Assembly: GCA_022749755.1 (NCBI GenBank)
Contig: CM040452.1
Coordinates: 1,196,350 to 1,260,349, forward strand
Origin: Azadirachta indica
Lineage: Eukaryota > Streptophyta > Magnoliopsida > Sapindales > Meliaceae
DNA length: 64,000 nucleotides
Reading direction: 5' to 3'
Below, in pieces: positions 1 through 11,780 of the stretch. Below the pieces are notes generated by a model, which was not told the DNA's origin, did no database searches, and saw nothing but the letters and a program-made list of their open reading frames with translations. Positions within the stretch are counted from its first letter, which is position 1. Every line of letters begins with the position of its first letter. The position numbers and the translations under genes were made by a program.

Positions 1-103
1 TTCAATAGTTAGATTTTGTTCCTCATATAAACTTGTTGAAACTCCATATGTGTTTACATAAATTAATGACTTAACTTGAATACGTAATTAAATATGTTCT
101 CAG

Positions 104-739
104 GAAGTATTTGGTGCTGGTAGTGAGACAGCTGCCACAACCGTAGATTGGGCACTATGTGAAATGATGAAAAATCCAAGAGTGTTGAAAAAGGCGCAAA
201 ATGAGGTAAGAGAAGTCTTTAATAAAGAGGGAAAGGTCGATGAAGCCGGGGTTGACGAACTGCAATTCTTGAAGCTAGTTATCAAAGAGACTATGCGACT
301 ACATACTCCTGGACCTTTGTTATTTCCAAGAGAATGTCAAGAAAGTTGTAAGATTAATGGATTTGACATACCCGCCAAAGCTACAGTCATTGTTAATGCA
401 TGGGCAATAGCCAGGGATCCAAAATATTGGAGTGAACCTGAGAGCTTTATTCCAGAGAGATTCCTTGATCGCTCTATCGATTTTAGGGGTTTTGATTTTG
501 AGTATATCCCATTTGGTTCTGGTAGGAGGATATGCCCTGGAATAACATTTGCCATTGCCAATATAGAGCTTCTACTTGCAATGTTATTGTACCATTTTGA
601 TTGGAAACTACCAAATGGAATGAAGCACGAAGACTTGGAAATGACTGAGGTCTTTGGTGTGACAGTCAGAAGAAAAAATGATCTACACATCATTCCCATT
701 CCCCATCGTCCTCCGCCTGTTGCATATTCCCTAGATTAA
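104..739 (+). CDS. Cytochrome P450 of the CYP71D type, exon 2 only (exon 1 lies left of the window)
   Basis: This is the C-terminal half of an ER-anchored P450 monooxygenase that would oxidise a small hydrophobic substrate, probably a terpenoid. The exon starts after a cag acceptor at 101-103, the same phase-0 site used by the full copies at 18067 and 32031. Visible motifs, in order: I-helix AGSET (oxygen activation), ETMR (ExxR of the K-helix), FIPERF (PERF region) and the heme loop FGSGRRICPG with its cysteine ligand. The frame is open to TAA at 737-739, giving 211 residues, a normal length for exon 2. The 3' flank resembles that of the copy ending at 45710. It is probably a functional gene, but exon 1 cannot be checked here. 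It converges on the terpene synthase at 2756-5645. Confidence 0.9.
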   Translation, partial: EVFGAGSETAATTVDWALCEMMKNPRVLKKAQNEVREVFNKEGKVDEAGVDELQFLKLVIKETMRLHTPGPLLFPRECQESCKINGFDIPAKATVIVNAWAIARDPKYWSEPESFIPERFLDRSIDFRGFDFEYIPFGSGRRICPGITFAIANIELLLAMLLYHFDWKLPNGMKHEDLEMTEVFGVTVRRKNDLHIIPIPHRPPPVAYSLD

Positions 740-2755
740 AAACTCCACTAGTTTTGTTTTAACATAAAACAAGAAGTAATGTCTTTTTAATACATTTCTT
801 TGCATTATAATTTTACTTGTACCATATAGTTATTTCTGTACTTCTTTCTTTTATTAATTAATTCTCTAAGATTTTATCTCAGAGGTTGCTGAATTAAAAA
901 AATAAAATAAATGTACCTTAGCGATTGGGATAATAATTTTTGAAGGGTAAAATATTTTAACCCCGACAGAGACATGGTATGCTCAATACCTTGCTGTTTA
1001 TTTTTAACAAAATTTTTATTAAATTAGTGTTTTATCTTTTGGATCCAAATTTGGCTGGTTTAGGTTAATATCCATGATAAAATATAAGTTATCTAGATTC
1101 AAACCCCTGTATCTAACTTAAGCAGAAAGGATTCTACCACCACGCTTGATTCATGTCTAACATTTTATATATACATTATGTAACAAATACTCTAGTAATT
1201 TAGTAATTAAAGAAAAGAGTGATCAATGGATGCATGCTTTGAAGAACAAAATTGATTAAAATAAATAGAAAAAAGATTATGTTTTGTAAGTTGAGACAGA
1301 CAGATCAAATCACGCAACATGGGGGAAGATCATCAATTTGCTTTGGTGGAGATCCACACCACATAGCAAATCAGAATATTATTATATATCCTCCTTCAAT
1401 TCTTATCACAAAAGTAGCAAGTAGGGTACCATTAATGTCAAACGTCAATTATGTAGTATTTATTATGTGATAATAATTTTTCACAATTAACTAATTTATC
1501 TACTATTAACTCAATAAATATATCAATATCAATCATAAATGTTTGAGTTGCTTGCACATAGAAATGCACTAGGAATCCACAATTTTTTATGCAACCAAGG
1601 ATCTATAGAAATTTGTGAATATTTAAATAATAAACACTAGGAATCTCCAATTTTTTTGGCAACCTAGCTAGGATCTATATAAATTTTTGAATATTTAAAT
1701 AATAATTTATAGTAATCTATACAAGTGGGACACTTGATCTCGCTTATTTTATAAGTATGTTTAAGGATAAAAGTCGTCCAAATCTAATCGTAGATACCTT
1801 CCCAACCCATATTTACTGCATCTTTCTGATCTCAAATAAAGAAAACCCCCAAAAAAGGAGAAGGTTTAAACATTTTATGATCAGATCTAACCAATTTGTA
1901 TGTTACAGCTGATTATCTTTTGCTACCACGTTTAAAATACTATTTTAGCATTAATTGGTCTTATAAAACAATTATCTTCAAATACACGTAAATATAAAAA
2001 TCGTCTGGTTGCTTTACCTACGTAATGTCTACAACAGTCTTACATTTTTAAATTATAAGAAATTGAGATTTCATACTTAATTAACTGGATTTATATATTT
2101 TAAGTAATTTAGTATTTTTTTAATTTAATTACATTTTTATTTTATAAGGAATTGAGATTCGATATTAAATTCCAAATCAAAATGAAAGTTAAATCTAACT
2201 TTTCTTGTTAAAAGATACCAATCACAAGATGGAACTAAAAGAAAAACCAAAATAAAAACGGATTCCATTTTTTCTTCTTTTTCTCTCTTTATTAAGCTTA
2301 ATTGTGTATGTTAACTTAACTAGTAAAATTTTTACTAATATTATAGAAATTTGAGATTCAAACCTCACTCACACTAAATTTAAAGGGTGTTAGTGTTATT
2401 TTTTTTTAAATATTTAAAAAAAAAAAGCACACCATTAAAAAATTTTTAGAAAAAGTACGTCTAATTCAATTTTTTTTTTTAATAAGTAATCCTAAAAGCT
2501 AAGCTTAGAGAGATTTATTAAATTAAAAAGAGAAGAAAATAATAGCATCCAACAGACAAAATCATAAAGAAATAGAATTAATGCATAACCAAATAACCAA
2601 ATACCAACAGCAACAAATAGCACTATACACAACCCCAACACGAGACCAAAAAGAAAAACAAACTGACAGCAAACTAGAAGCCAACACCCATAAACATAAC
2701 TCAGGAACAACAACAGGTCGCAATCTGTACGTAGCAGCCATTGAGTAGTCAATTC
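740..2755. other. Spacer between convergent CYP71D and terpene synthase
   Basis: No coding region is supported. Positions 760-1090 and about 1330-1490 resemble the downstream flank of the P450 pseudogene at 45720-46000 and 46636-46765, so the flank was copied with the gene. Positions 2423-2755 are the 3' flank of the terpene synthase and recur at 36412-36741. Confidence 0.7.
1569..1708. repeat. Two-unit imperfect tandem repeat, about 68-70 bp
   Basis: Two units begin with actaggaatc and end in gaatatttaaataataa, at about 1569-1635 and 1636-1708. The second unit has a few extra bases near ggcaacctagctagg. Function unknown. Confidence 0.75.
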
Positions 2756-5645
2756 TTAAAGAGGTATTGGCTCAATGAACAGTTTTCTAACGTAATCTTT
2801 CACATACTCTGGATTTGTTATACCATCTATCCCTTTGTAAAAAACTTCCGCTATACGTGCGACGTTAACAATTGCATAAATTAGTTGCAATGGAACAATT
2901 GTTGGTCTCATACATTCTTCATTTATATCCTTCCATAAATTTGTAATCATCATCTTAAACCTTTCAGCTGTTTCCATTCTTGAGGTTCCATATTCCTTCA
3001 TGTAAGATTCCACGACTGAGGCAACATGTCCCCTCTTTTGCTCATCCTGTAAATATTAGACTAATTTATGAAAATAGAGACAATACTTGTTTGTTTGATT
3101 GCTATTGTTTTTAACAAACAATCACAAGATAAAGCAAATGGAGATTCTGTATTTTTTAATAAAATAAAATCTCCCCAAGGAAATAACCTAATTGCTGTAG
3201 CTGTGTTTCAGCAGTACTAATGAGCACTTCAAAAATGTTTATTGACATGTTTATATGTATTATAAAAATTAAATGATATTAATTATTCACTAAGATATTA
3301 GATTTTCCAAATTTTAGAAATTATGATTAATTACCAGGCATACTTATTCAATTTTATTTGACAAATAACACTTTGATTGTGACTTAAAAACTAGAGCAAC
3401 CACAATTTTACACAAACGCACATATAACCTCTAAAATATCCATATCTTTTAAAATGTAAATATGAGTAAATTTATGCTGATTAGTTGAAAGAAGATACGT
3501 TTTCAGACAGATTACCACGATAAAAAATTTGCATGGACTTTCTAAAACACCTTTATATACACTAATTAACTTCCACATGAGAAAGGAGTCATATAAATAA
3601 AGATATGTACCTCGTGAGATACGAAGTCAGCTATGAGACGAAGGATCGTAAATGAAGATATTATGACTTTTGGTCTACTTTGCAGCCACTCAAATGCATG
3701 AATTCCTGCAATTTCTCTAATTCCTATAAATGTTGCGGCTGGACCAAGAACACAATGTCCTGAAATTAAAGCATTGCTCATCCGCTCATCAAATGATGGT
3801 ACAAAACCTTCGTGGAACCATTGAGCCTCAACGAAATAAGCTCTCACGACTTCTTTAACCTAATAATTTTGTTACCAAAAATACCAAGTTAATTATGAAA
3901 ATCAAGTAATTATAATAAAGAGTATATGCCTGCATGTCAAAGTGAAAGAAAGCCAGTTAGACAAAAAATATTAATCACCGCTTCCTTTGTAAATGAGATG
4001 CTAAAAGATCTTCCTTCCTCTTTCACTTCATTGTTTAATTCTTCAAAAAGATTCAAAAGAGACCTATATAAAGGTTTCAAATAATCTGGCAATTGATTAA
4101 GGGCATTTATATCCCACCTGTGAGTAAACACATATACAATTTTCATGAGTAAATGTATGTTTTAGTATCTTTATAATTCCTTCATCAATTAATTAAAAAC
4201 TAAGTTGCATGCACATATACATACCGTTGTATTGCATCTGTAAAACATCGAAGTTCATCAAATAATCCATATGCATCATATGTATCATCTACAACCACTA
4301 ACATCATAGTAATTTTAGTAAAAATCAAGCGGGCACGTGAGTAAGAAGGCTCATAACGTTGTGCAACACTCCATAAATAAATCTCCACAAGTCTGTCTCT
4401 CATATAAAAGTATATTGATGCAAAATTTAAGTCTTTCCACCATCTGCAATAAATTAAAAATGAAAACACATTAATTAATATTCATAATTAGACATATATG
4501 AACTATATATAAATTATTACCTCACATTTAATTATAATCAAATATTTATGTACCTTGTGAGGTAGCCCAACTCTTGTTTGTGTAGTAATTGTACACGATT
4601 GAAATCTAATTTGGCAAACTTGAGCAGAGTGTCATTTCTACATTCCTCATGCTCGTAGAAAGAGAGATACTTAATTGCTTCAAGTCTTGGCACACCTGTG
4701 TGAAAGGGCTGTTCTAGGCCTTCAATTATATATTTTGCTAGTTGAGGGCTTGTATCTGGAGCCAAGGAAATCTTCTTCAGATGAGCCGTTGTGAAAGTGA
4801 GGGCCTCCTCCAGAACATCTTCTTCGTGCACCCTCAATTGTGTAGCTTCATACAAACTTAATATGCCCCTCACATCCCTAATTAAACTTTCCTTAAATTT
4901 ACCATCAGACTCCTTAAATTTGTTGAACACACCTGATTCATTATCCATGATGAATTTATTAGTATCATACGCAAATTGTACGTGTATTAATTATATTTAT
5001 TTAATTAATTGTTTCAATTAATATATAAAGCATGCATGCAACACTTTATGTGTGGCAACGCTGGTCTCTTTTATTTTTATTTTTCCAGAGTGTGAAAATA
5101 ATATATTAATGAAAGAGTGACAATCTATAAGTTATAGTCAAAATAATATAAAGTATGTACTTACCACAAGATATTTTGAAACCATTCTGTCTAAAAATTC
5201 GAAATATAAGAGCAACAGTGTATAAGTCATAGTCATTTTCAGTAGCAAGATCAGGATGCGCTTCAAAAATATGATGTAATCGTTGTTCAATCCGAGTCTC
5301 AAAGTGATATGATACACCAAGACGGCATAGCGAGTTGATCAGAATAACTTCCTTTATTGGATCGTCGGCAGAAGAAGTAGTACTTAACATTTCCTTCACC
5401 TCTTCTTTCAGCTCTTCAAATAGCCTATCATATTCAGGTTCCTGCAAGCATGAACAAAAAAGACAAGCTCAATTAATCTGTATTTCTATAAAATAATATC
5501 TATATGCGTTAGAATATAATTAATTAAGCAAGAAATAGAATACTTTTACCAATTTAGGTGAGGACAAGGAATCGAAAGTGTCTTTCCATATTGAAGGACG
5601 AAAGTTTGCCAGTGGACGGCCGTTTTCATGAGCCTTGCTAGACAT
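2756..5645 (-). CDS. Sesquiterpene synthase (TPS-a class), seven exons, apparently intact
   Basis: Cytosolic enzyme expected to ionise and cyclise farnesyl diphosphate with Mg2+. Exons on the minus strand: 5645-5550, 5441-5165, 4932-4554, 4443-4225, 4117-3979, 3859-3611 and 3046-2756, with GT-AG junctions, consistent phases and the seven-exon layout usual for TPS-a. They give 549 residues, a normal length. The start at 5645 lies nine residues before the RP(x)8W motif (residues 10-20), so there is no room for a plastid transit peptide. Later come RDR (the RxR motif), DDTYD (first metal-binding motif, exon 4) and an NSE/DTE region reading ADFVSHEDE across exons 6 and 7. Alanine stands where the family has D or N as the first metal ligand; the second and third ligands (S and E) are present. 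Product specificity cannot be read from sequence. Confidence 0.92.
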
Positions 5646-5728
5646 GTCTGGACTGCTATAGTTATTGCTCGAAGAACAATATAGAGCAAAAGCCAATAAA
5701 TGACTTATAAGTAGCTTAAATGAATCCT

Positions 5729-5736
5729 TATTTATA
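5729..5736 (-). promoter_or_regulatory. Putative TATA box of the terpene synthase
   Basis: On the minus strand this reads TATAAATA, about 85 bp upstream of the ATG at 5645. That would place transcription start near 5700 and leave a 5' leader of roughly 55 bases. Based on motif and spacing only. Confidence 0.55.
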
Positions 5737-6016
5737 GGCTAACATTATATCTTTATAGGACTAAAAATTAGCAGTTTTCGTAAGGAAGAAGTTAATATCT
5801 TCATAAAATATATCTTTTTTCTGCGTAGGAAAGTTGACCAATTATTCGTGTAAAAACCATCTTATCACTTGCATGCAAACAATTGATGTATAAACAAAAA
5901 GTCTTCAATTCTTAGCTTAATATTGTCACTGTTAGCTCTAATCTTACGTTAGATGTTCTGTTCATTGTGGCATCTTATCATTTTGCTAGCAATATATATA
6001 TATATATATATATATA

Positions 6017-8705
6017 GGGGTGGAGCTAGAATCCAGAATTCGGGACGGCCAAATAATAATTTATTTTTTTTTTAATTTAAAAAATTAATAAAATAAATAT
6101 TAAAATTAAAATATCAAAAAATAATATTATCATTTAACATCAATAATACTTAAAAATAAAAAAAATTATTAAGGCATATTAACTTATTCAAAAATAAAAA
6201 AGATTTCTACATTCCTTAAAAAAATAGATAAATATATTATGTTATTTTATTGTAACTAAAATAATATAATATCGAGAATAAATTAATAATTGTAATTTAT
6301 AGTTATATTTAGACAAACTTATATACAATAAATTTAAATAATATATGAATTTAAAAGACTCGTATAAAAATATTTTGAAAGGGATGTTGACATTTTTTTC
6401 CTTTAAGTTTGGTTTAATAGGCAAATACTTTCCGAATGTTTGAGAAAAGACAGATCCTCCCTAATGTTTGGATAAATAAGTAGATACCATCTGAACTTTT
6501 ATTCTCGGTAGTTGGCCTGTTAGTCTATTACCATTTGTGTCCCTCATCGTTTATATAATAATATTTTGATATATATTTTATTTCGATATAACACTTTACT
6601 TCTTATTTTAACTTTTTTCCACAATATAATTACTTTAAACATAACAATTTAATTCATATTTAATATTTATTTTATAATATACTTAAGACTAAATACATTT
6701 TTAATTTTTTATTTTAATAGAAAATTTGAAAAGTAAAATATTATTTAAAAAATTTAGATAATGAGTTAGATTAAACACTCATATTAAAATATTTTAAACT
6801 CATGTTAAAATATTTATATCCTTTTTTTCTTTTTTCTACAATAAATTTGATATTTAATTAATAAAAGAATTTTGAAATATATTTTAATATTTTATTCTTA
6901 TACTGGTATTTTTATTTAAAAGATTATATTAAATTTATTATATTTTCTAGAGAAAAATTATGAAAATATAAATAAAAAAGTAAAAAAAAAATTAATGTCA
7001 TTTGTTAATAGAATTAGTAAGAAGAAAATTTTTGATCATTTTAACTTGTAATATATATAACAGGTATTTATTATTTATATTCCCATATATTTTTAATGTT
7101 TTTTCACAATATATTCAAGAATAAATAAATTTTTAATTTGTTATTTTAATAAAAAATTTTAAAAGACACAACTATTAAAAAAATTTAAATAATAAGATAA
7201 GTCATACTCATATGTTAAAATATTTTTAATCTTTTACTTTCACTTTTATAATAATAAATATTTAATTATTAAAAAATTTAATTGAAATATTTTTTAACGT
7301 TTTATTTTTACATGTAATATATTTATTTAAAACATTATGCTAAATTTATCATATTTTTTTAAAATATATAAAAATATAAATAATAAATACATGTTACATA
7401 TATTACAAATAAAAATAATAAAAAATTTTCTTCTTTTTCCATTTTTAATTAAAATTAAATTATATTGGTTAATAAGAATATAAAATATATTTAATTACTA
7501 ATTCTATTAATAAATGATATTAATTTTTTTTTTTTACTTTTTCATTTATATTTTCATAATTTTTCTCAAGAAAATATAATAAATTTAATATAATCTTTTA
7601 AATAAAAATATCAATATAAGAATAAAATATTAAAATATATTTCAAAATTTTTTTAATAATTAAATATCAAATTTATTGTAAAAAAAAGATATAAATATTT
7701 TAACATGAGTTTAAAATATTTTAATATGAGTTTAATCTAACTCATTGTTTAAATTTTTTAATAATATTTTATTCTTTAAATTTTTTATTGAAATAATAAA
7801 TTAAAAATGTATTTAATTTTAAGTATATTATAAAATAAATATTAAATATGAATTAAATTGTTATATTTAAAAAAATTATATTGTAAAAAATATTAAAATA
7901 GGGAGTAAAGTGTTATATTGAAATAAAATATATATCAAAGTATTATTATATAAAAGATGAAGGATACAAATGATAATAAACTAATAGGCCAACTAACGAA
8001 AATAAAAGTTCAAGGATATCTACTTATTTATCCAAACGTTAGAGGACATTTATCTTTTCTTAAATATCAAGAACGTATTTGCCTATTAGGCCAAACTTCA
8101 AGAGGAAAAATGTCAAGTTGCCTATTTTGAAATTACTAACATTTTCTTTTTGAAAATTTGTTCTCCTTACTTTGAGTCGAAGAAGAGAGAAAATTAAGAA
8201 AATTAACAAGTTAAAGTGTTTTTGATTATTTCGGTATAAGTATAAACACAAATCATAAAAATTCTATTTTTTTATAAAGAAAACATTTTTAAGTATATAT
8301 TTTTTTACGAGGAAAAGATTTTTTATATATTATATAGTTTTTTTATAAGAAAAAGATTCTTATTACATGAAAAAAAATTAAATAAATAATTCTTTGAAGG
8401 AAAATTATTTTATAAGTAAAGTATTAATAAATAGGTAGGATTATTATTTAAAACTTAAAAAATATATTTAACTAATTTATCATCACAATTAAAAGTAAAA
8501 TAATTAAAATATAAAAATAAGAACAAATTTTAACACTTAAATTTTAATTTAAAAGTATTTAATCTTAAAAAACAAATTTAGAGAGGTCAAACAGATATTT
8601 TTCGTCCTTAATTAATAAGATTATAAAAAATTAATACTTCACTAAAACCTTTTGGTAGAACCGAGGGGTTATGGCCCCCTCAGACTCTCGAAGAGCTGTA
8701 CCACT

Positions 8706-8707
<2 letters not shown>
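6017..8707. mobile_element. Element flanked by (AT)n tracts, split by an inner foldback element
   Basis: The left edge follows an (AT)n run at 5991-6016 and begins ggggtggagctagaatcc. The right edge carries the ggccccctcagactctcg region and ends just before another (AT)15 run at 8709-8738. The GC-rich termini resemble ends common in plant DNA elements, but TIR pairing here is weak and the family is unassigned. Removing the inner element at 6381-8122 leaves about 950 bp of AT-rich, non-coding sequence. Insertion into a TA microsatellite would explain both flanks. Confidence 0.45.
6381..8122. mobile_element. Long foldback element, MULE-like, copy 1 (about 1.74 kb)
   Basis: The two halves are inverted copies. 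The left arm at 6381-6600 pairs with 7905-8122, and inner segments such as 6947-7020 pair with 7496-7590. Both ends start GG and share TTGACATTTTT just inside. The direct repeat tattttgaaa flanks the element at 6371-6380 and 8123-8132, the 9-10 bp target duplication expected of Mutator-like elements. There is no transposase; it is AT-rich and non-autonomous. Confidence 0.8.
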
Positions 8708-8739
<32 letters not shown>

Positions 8740-8740
<1 letters not shown>

Positions 8741-9003
8741 CAAATTGAAGTTTATACATTACTAGTATGTTGGGAGACAAAAGTAAAAAATTGCTCGCTA
8801 AATGTAAACCGCCGCCATTGTCCTTTTGCCAATTCAGTCAATTTAACCCCGACAACTCAATTGAAATACAAATAAAATAATTCGAACCAAAAATAATTCA
8901 CAAATTCCCCTACCACTCCTCCTTTAGTTTTTCTGAAAAATAATTAATTTATAAAGATAGAATATAATTAATTAGAAAATTGGAACATTTCCCCCCATGC
9001 ATG
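8740..9003. other. AT-rich spacer between two mobile elements
   Basis: No gene or repeat structure is recognised here. Confidence 0.5.
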
Positions 9004-10158
9004 GGAAAGTAAACAGAAATTTTCCTAATATTTAAAAAAACTTAAACTTAAATATCTTCACAAATTTGAACAAATAGACAATACCTCTTAACTTTTATTT
9101 CTTTTAATTAATTGGTTAAATTATTATCATTTATATCTGTGAAAGTTTTATATATAAGAATTTAATACCTATTTTAATATTTTTATTATTTTTAAAATTA
9201 TAACAATTTATTTTTTATCTTAATATTTTTCACAATTTATTAAGGACTAAATAATTTTTTAATTTATTATTTCAATAATTAAAAAATACTATTGTTAAAA
9301 AAGTTCTAACAATAAGTTAAATCAAACTCATATGCTAAAATATTTTCAACTCTCTTCTTTTACTTTCTTAATAATAATTTGATTATATTAAATTCATTAC
9401 ATTTTCTAAATATAAATTATAAAAATATGAATAAAAATATAAAAATAAGAGAATTTAATGTCATTTATTAATAGAATTAGTAATTAAATATATATAATTA
9501 TTGTTAAAATATATTTAACTGATATGTAAAAAATGAAGAGATTTTCATTATTTTTTATTTGCAATATATATAACATGTATTTATTTTTCATTTTTGTTTA
9601 TATTTTCATATCTTTAAAGAAAATATAGTGAATTTAGTACAATTTTTTAAATAGATGTATTACATATAAAAATAGAATTTTAAAAAATTATTTCATTTAA
9701 AATTTTTATAATGAAAATATTAAATTATTACTAAGAAAGTAAAAGAAAAGGGTTAAAAATATTTTAAAATATGGGTTTGATCTAACTTATTATTCGATTT
9801 CTTTTAATAATAGTATTTTTCTTAATTTTTGTATTGAAATAATAAATTAAAAGAATTATTAAGATCATAGTAAGTTGTAAAAAATTATTAAAATAGAAAT
9901 TAAATTGTTATAATTTAAAAATATATTTTAAAAATAAAATAGGTACTAAATTGTTATATATAAAAAATACATATCTTATTTTATTATTATTTAAAACTTT
10001 AGAAACACAAAAGATAATAATCTAACCAGTTAACCAACAGAAATAAAAGTTAAGGGGCATTTGTCTATTTGTGTAAACATGAGAGACATTTATTTTTTTT
10101 AAAACATTAAGAATATTTGTTTATTTTTTCATACATAAGGAAGTATTTGTCAATATCC
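9004..10158. mobile_element. Long foldback element, MULE-like, copy 2
   Basis: Inverted arms at about 9075-9200 and 9950-10060 correspond to the arms of the elements at 6381 and 19288. The right end, read inward, is GGATATTGACAAATACTTCC, close to the GG...TTGACA end of copy 1. The left end (GGAAAGTAAACAG) has diverged, and no clear target duplication remains. No coding capacity. Confidence 0.65.
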
Positions 10159-10261
10159 CTAATTAATTTGTATTTCTTGAAACTAATGTTGCCGAAGCTA
10201 GTACTTCATCTATATACCTTGAAATACATACACTTAATGAGAAAGGAGAGAGAATATACTT

Positions 10262-10350
10262 TTACTGGCCAATTTAGTTGAGGACATGGAATCAAAAGTG
10301 TCTTTCCATATTGTAGGACAAAAGTTTGCTAGTGCAAGATGCTTTTCTAT
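10262..10350 (-). pseudogene. Relic of terpene synthase exon 1
   Basis: This aligns closely with exon 1 of the intact terpene synthase (5550-5645), including the segment for the conserved IWKDTFDS region. Frame and ends are damaged: the splice donor area reads ggccagta instead of ggtaaaag, and the start region is lost. No further exons lie next to it, so it marks a former synthase copy in module 2. Confidence 0.8.
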
Positions 10351-11780
10351 ATATGTGTTCTAGGTTAAATTTTTGTTCAAAATATTCAAATTTATTTAAA
10401 GGTAAGAAGAGAGAAAAAAAGAATGATGACGACCTTCCTTAACTAATCATAATCAAGGAAAGCTCTCATACAAATTCATATTTTTCCCTGTATTGAGAAG
10501 GATTATTCTCTCTTTTCCTACATTTATGTCTTATCATTTTTTTCAAAAAAACACAAAAACCCTTATCTAGTATATGGTTCATAATATTATTCATTATTCA
10601 TAGGAGTGGTCATTTCATAATAATTCTACAACTTTCACCGTTATAGTGGCTTCCTTTATCACATCAACTCCTCTTTGTGTCCCTCCTAGAGGTTGTTTGG
10701 TCGTTTTTCTCCTTTACTCACATTTTTATGCTTTTCTTTTAATTATAAAAGATGATAAATCTTTTAAGCCAAAAATGTCCACTCAAAATACTGACATGAG
10801 CATTGAATGTGGGTTCGTTGAAAACCGTCAAGCATTATCCCTTCTAACTAGATTTGGGTCGGTTTGGGTACGAATCGCTGAACTTTGATTATTGACCGAA
10901 TGTTGACCATATGCTCAAATACCATATCACCTAATATTTCAGCTCACCAAACATGATGCAATTTTCTCGCATCAACAAGTATAGTTTTATTCTCAATTGA
11001 TTTTCTCTTCTTTAATTTTAATTTTTGAAATAAAAGAAAATGAAATTAAAAGAAATTGTCGGAAATTAATTGCAGCGTTTTAAAAAATTTCAAGAAAACA
11101 TATGTTTAGTTTTCTTAAAACCTTTTGTCTGCCTTTGTTAAATTATAACTAAGCTTGCAAGAATAAAAGGAATGATACAAGCACCTAAAGCAATACTTAA
11201 AAGTTACAATAACTAAAAGCTTGAGGGCAATTTGTCCTAGATGATGATGAGTCAACCCACCTTGTTGACCTTTACGGAGACTGAGACTCTCTTGGAAACA
11301 TGTAATAGTGCGAGAGAGCATCTTCACTTTTTTTATCCTCTTTTTAGAAAAGTGATTCTTTCTAGCATGACTGTTCGATCTCAATGTCTTTTCCTTTTAA
11401 CAGTCTCCAGTTGCCCTCTAATATCTAAAATCCTTATTCCCTGGGCAGTGAGCCGTGTTACCAGCTCGTTGATGGAAGACGACAAAGGTCCCACGTCAGC
11501 ATCTTCGTCTGTTTTAAACGTTTTCGGATAAATATTGGCAGGTCAAAAATTTTCACTGGTTAAGTATCTATCTTCGTATTTATCCCACCATTATATAGAG
11601 TCTACCTACAAAGCACGGAAGCAAAAGAGCCTTCCGAAATTTTGTAATCCCATTTACCTATCCATGGGTTACTTCATCTTCATCGGTAAATTGATTAACT
11701 CCACAAAACTTGTCAAAAGCTTTTTTAAAGTTTTCCGGGAAAATTTTTTTAACTGGCCTCCAACAAACACGCGCAACAAC
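10351..11780. other. Non-genic stretch, possible retroelement remnant on the minus strand
   Basis: No complete gene is seen. On the minus strand about 11530-11390 reads as a short open segment that includes VGPLSSSINELVTRL and ILDIRGQLETVKRK, in style like a charged structural or leader protein of a plant retroelement. It ends in stops and has no recognisable enzyme domain. The identity is a guess. Confidence 0.3.

Noticed and set aside
337..699. Minus-strand open frame across CYP71D exon 2 (similar ones at 34178-34777 and 45299-45676)
   Set aside because: Shadow of the P450 coding strand. It recurs at the same place in each P450 copy only because the genes are homologous, and it has no domain.
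1252..1470. Open frame of 72 residues after the first P450
   Set aside because: It falls in duplicated non-coding flank; the matching region at 46636-46765 is not open in that frame.
2492..2752. Minus-strand frame of 86 residues rich in hydrophobic residues
   Set aside because: It lies in the 3' flank of the terpene synthase; the copy at 36412 does not keep the frame.
10646..10888. Open frame of 80 residues
   Set aside because: No domain, no homologous copy in the window and no splice or promoter context.
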